Shown one piece after another: positions 63,901-64,000 of a DNA stretch of 64,000 nt; position 1 is the first letter of the stretch, and every line of letters starts with the position of its first letter. The translations under genes were made by a program, and so were the position numbers. The DNA comes from Marthasterias glacialis (Eukaryota > Echinodermata > Asteroidea > Forcipulatida > Asteriidae), in NCBI GenBank assembly GCA_911728455.2, contig OU452224.1, positions 6,886,501-6,950,500 of the forward strand, given 5' to 3'. Under the pieces are notes generated by a model. It was not told the origin of the DNA. It worked only from the letters and a program-made list of their open reading frames with translations, and searched no databases.

Positions 63901-64000
63901 CATCATGTCGCCGGAGTATGACACTCCAAACCCCACCCGCGCATCCGCATACATGCTTGTACAAGATCGCCCTCCTAGATAACTCTTTATAACCGAGAAA
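57971..64000 (+). other. sim intron 1, distal part in window, no exon recognised
   Basis: 58380-58600 is strongly pyrimidine-rich. 61731-61769 is poly(A)-like. A GC-richer patch at 60860-61170 contains closely spaced homeodomain-type cores (TCTAATTG, ACATTAATG, ACTAATCC) and is a candidate control element. A 168-codon minus-strand ORF (62836-63342) has no recognisable domain. TGACGTCA at 59886. Confidence 0.35.

Overview
This is animal nuclear DNA: AT-rich, full of short dispersed and simple repeats, with no operon-like gene packing. In 64 kb I recognise one coding sequence, the first coding exon (31088-31262, + strand) of single-minded (sim/SIM), a bHLH-PAS transcription factor gene. The exon holds the start codon and the whole bHLH domain. 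It ends in a phase-1 GTAAGT splice donor. No later sim exon was found, so bases 1 to about 30900 are upstream DNA and 31263-64000 is the start of a very long first intron. The tRNA-derived SINEs, the hAT-like MITEs and the many copies of the palindrome TAGGCCTA remind me of echinoderm DNA, possibly sea star. That placement is an inference from repeat style, not a measurement.

Upstream half (1-31 kb): a candidate mariner-like MITE (5151-5696); at least six copies of an unnamed dispersed repeat, five of them here and one in the intron; a cluster of related hAT-like MITEs between 11.9 and 20.4 kb, one nested in the unnamed repeat and one with a perfect 8-bp target duplication; a degenerate tetranucleotide satellite with a ~160-bp higher-order period (about 21.6-23.3 kb); a palindromic TA-flanked MITE (25420-25586); and a second hAT-type element with a perfect 8-bp target duplication (26344-26751). 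Close to the gene are two TATA-like boxes, an initiator-like motif, a CACGTG E-box and a two-codon upstream ORF. A GTAAGT donor at 28871 could mark a non-coding leader exon.

Intron half (31.3-64 kb): two related tRNA-derived SINEs (about 33.2 and 57.8 kb, the second with a fold-back structure), another SINE-like unit (42.4 kb), a tRNA-like relic (54.7 kb), a block of ~260-bp units repeated about 640 bp apart (43.0-44.3 kb), a near-perfect 45-nt palindrome (39603-39647), and most of the seven perfect TGACGTCA (CRE-type) palindromes. Several GC-richer islands look like possible cis-regulatory modules, but sequence alone cannot prove that.

I found no CRISPR array, rRNA, intact functional tRNA, autonomous transposase or reverse transcriptase. 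The other open reading frames are short, lack recognisable domains, overlap on several strands or fall in repeats.
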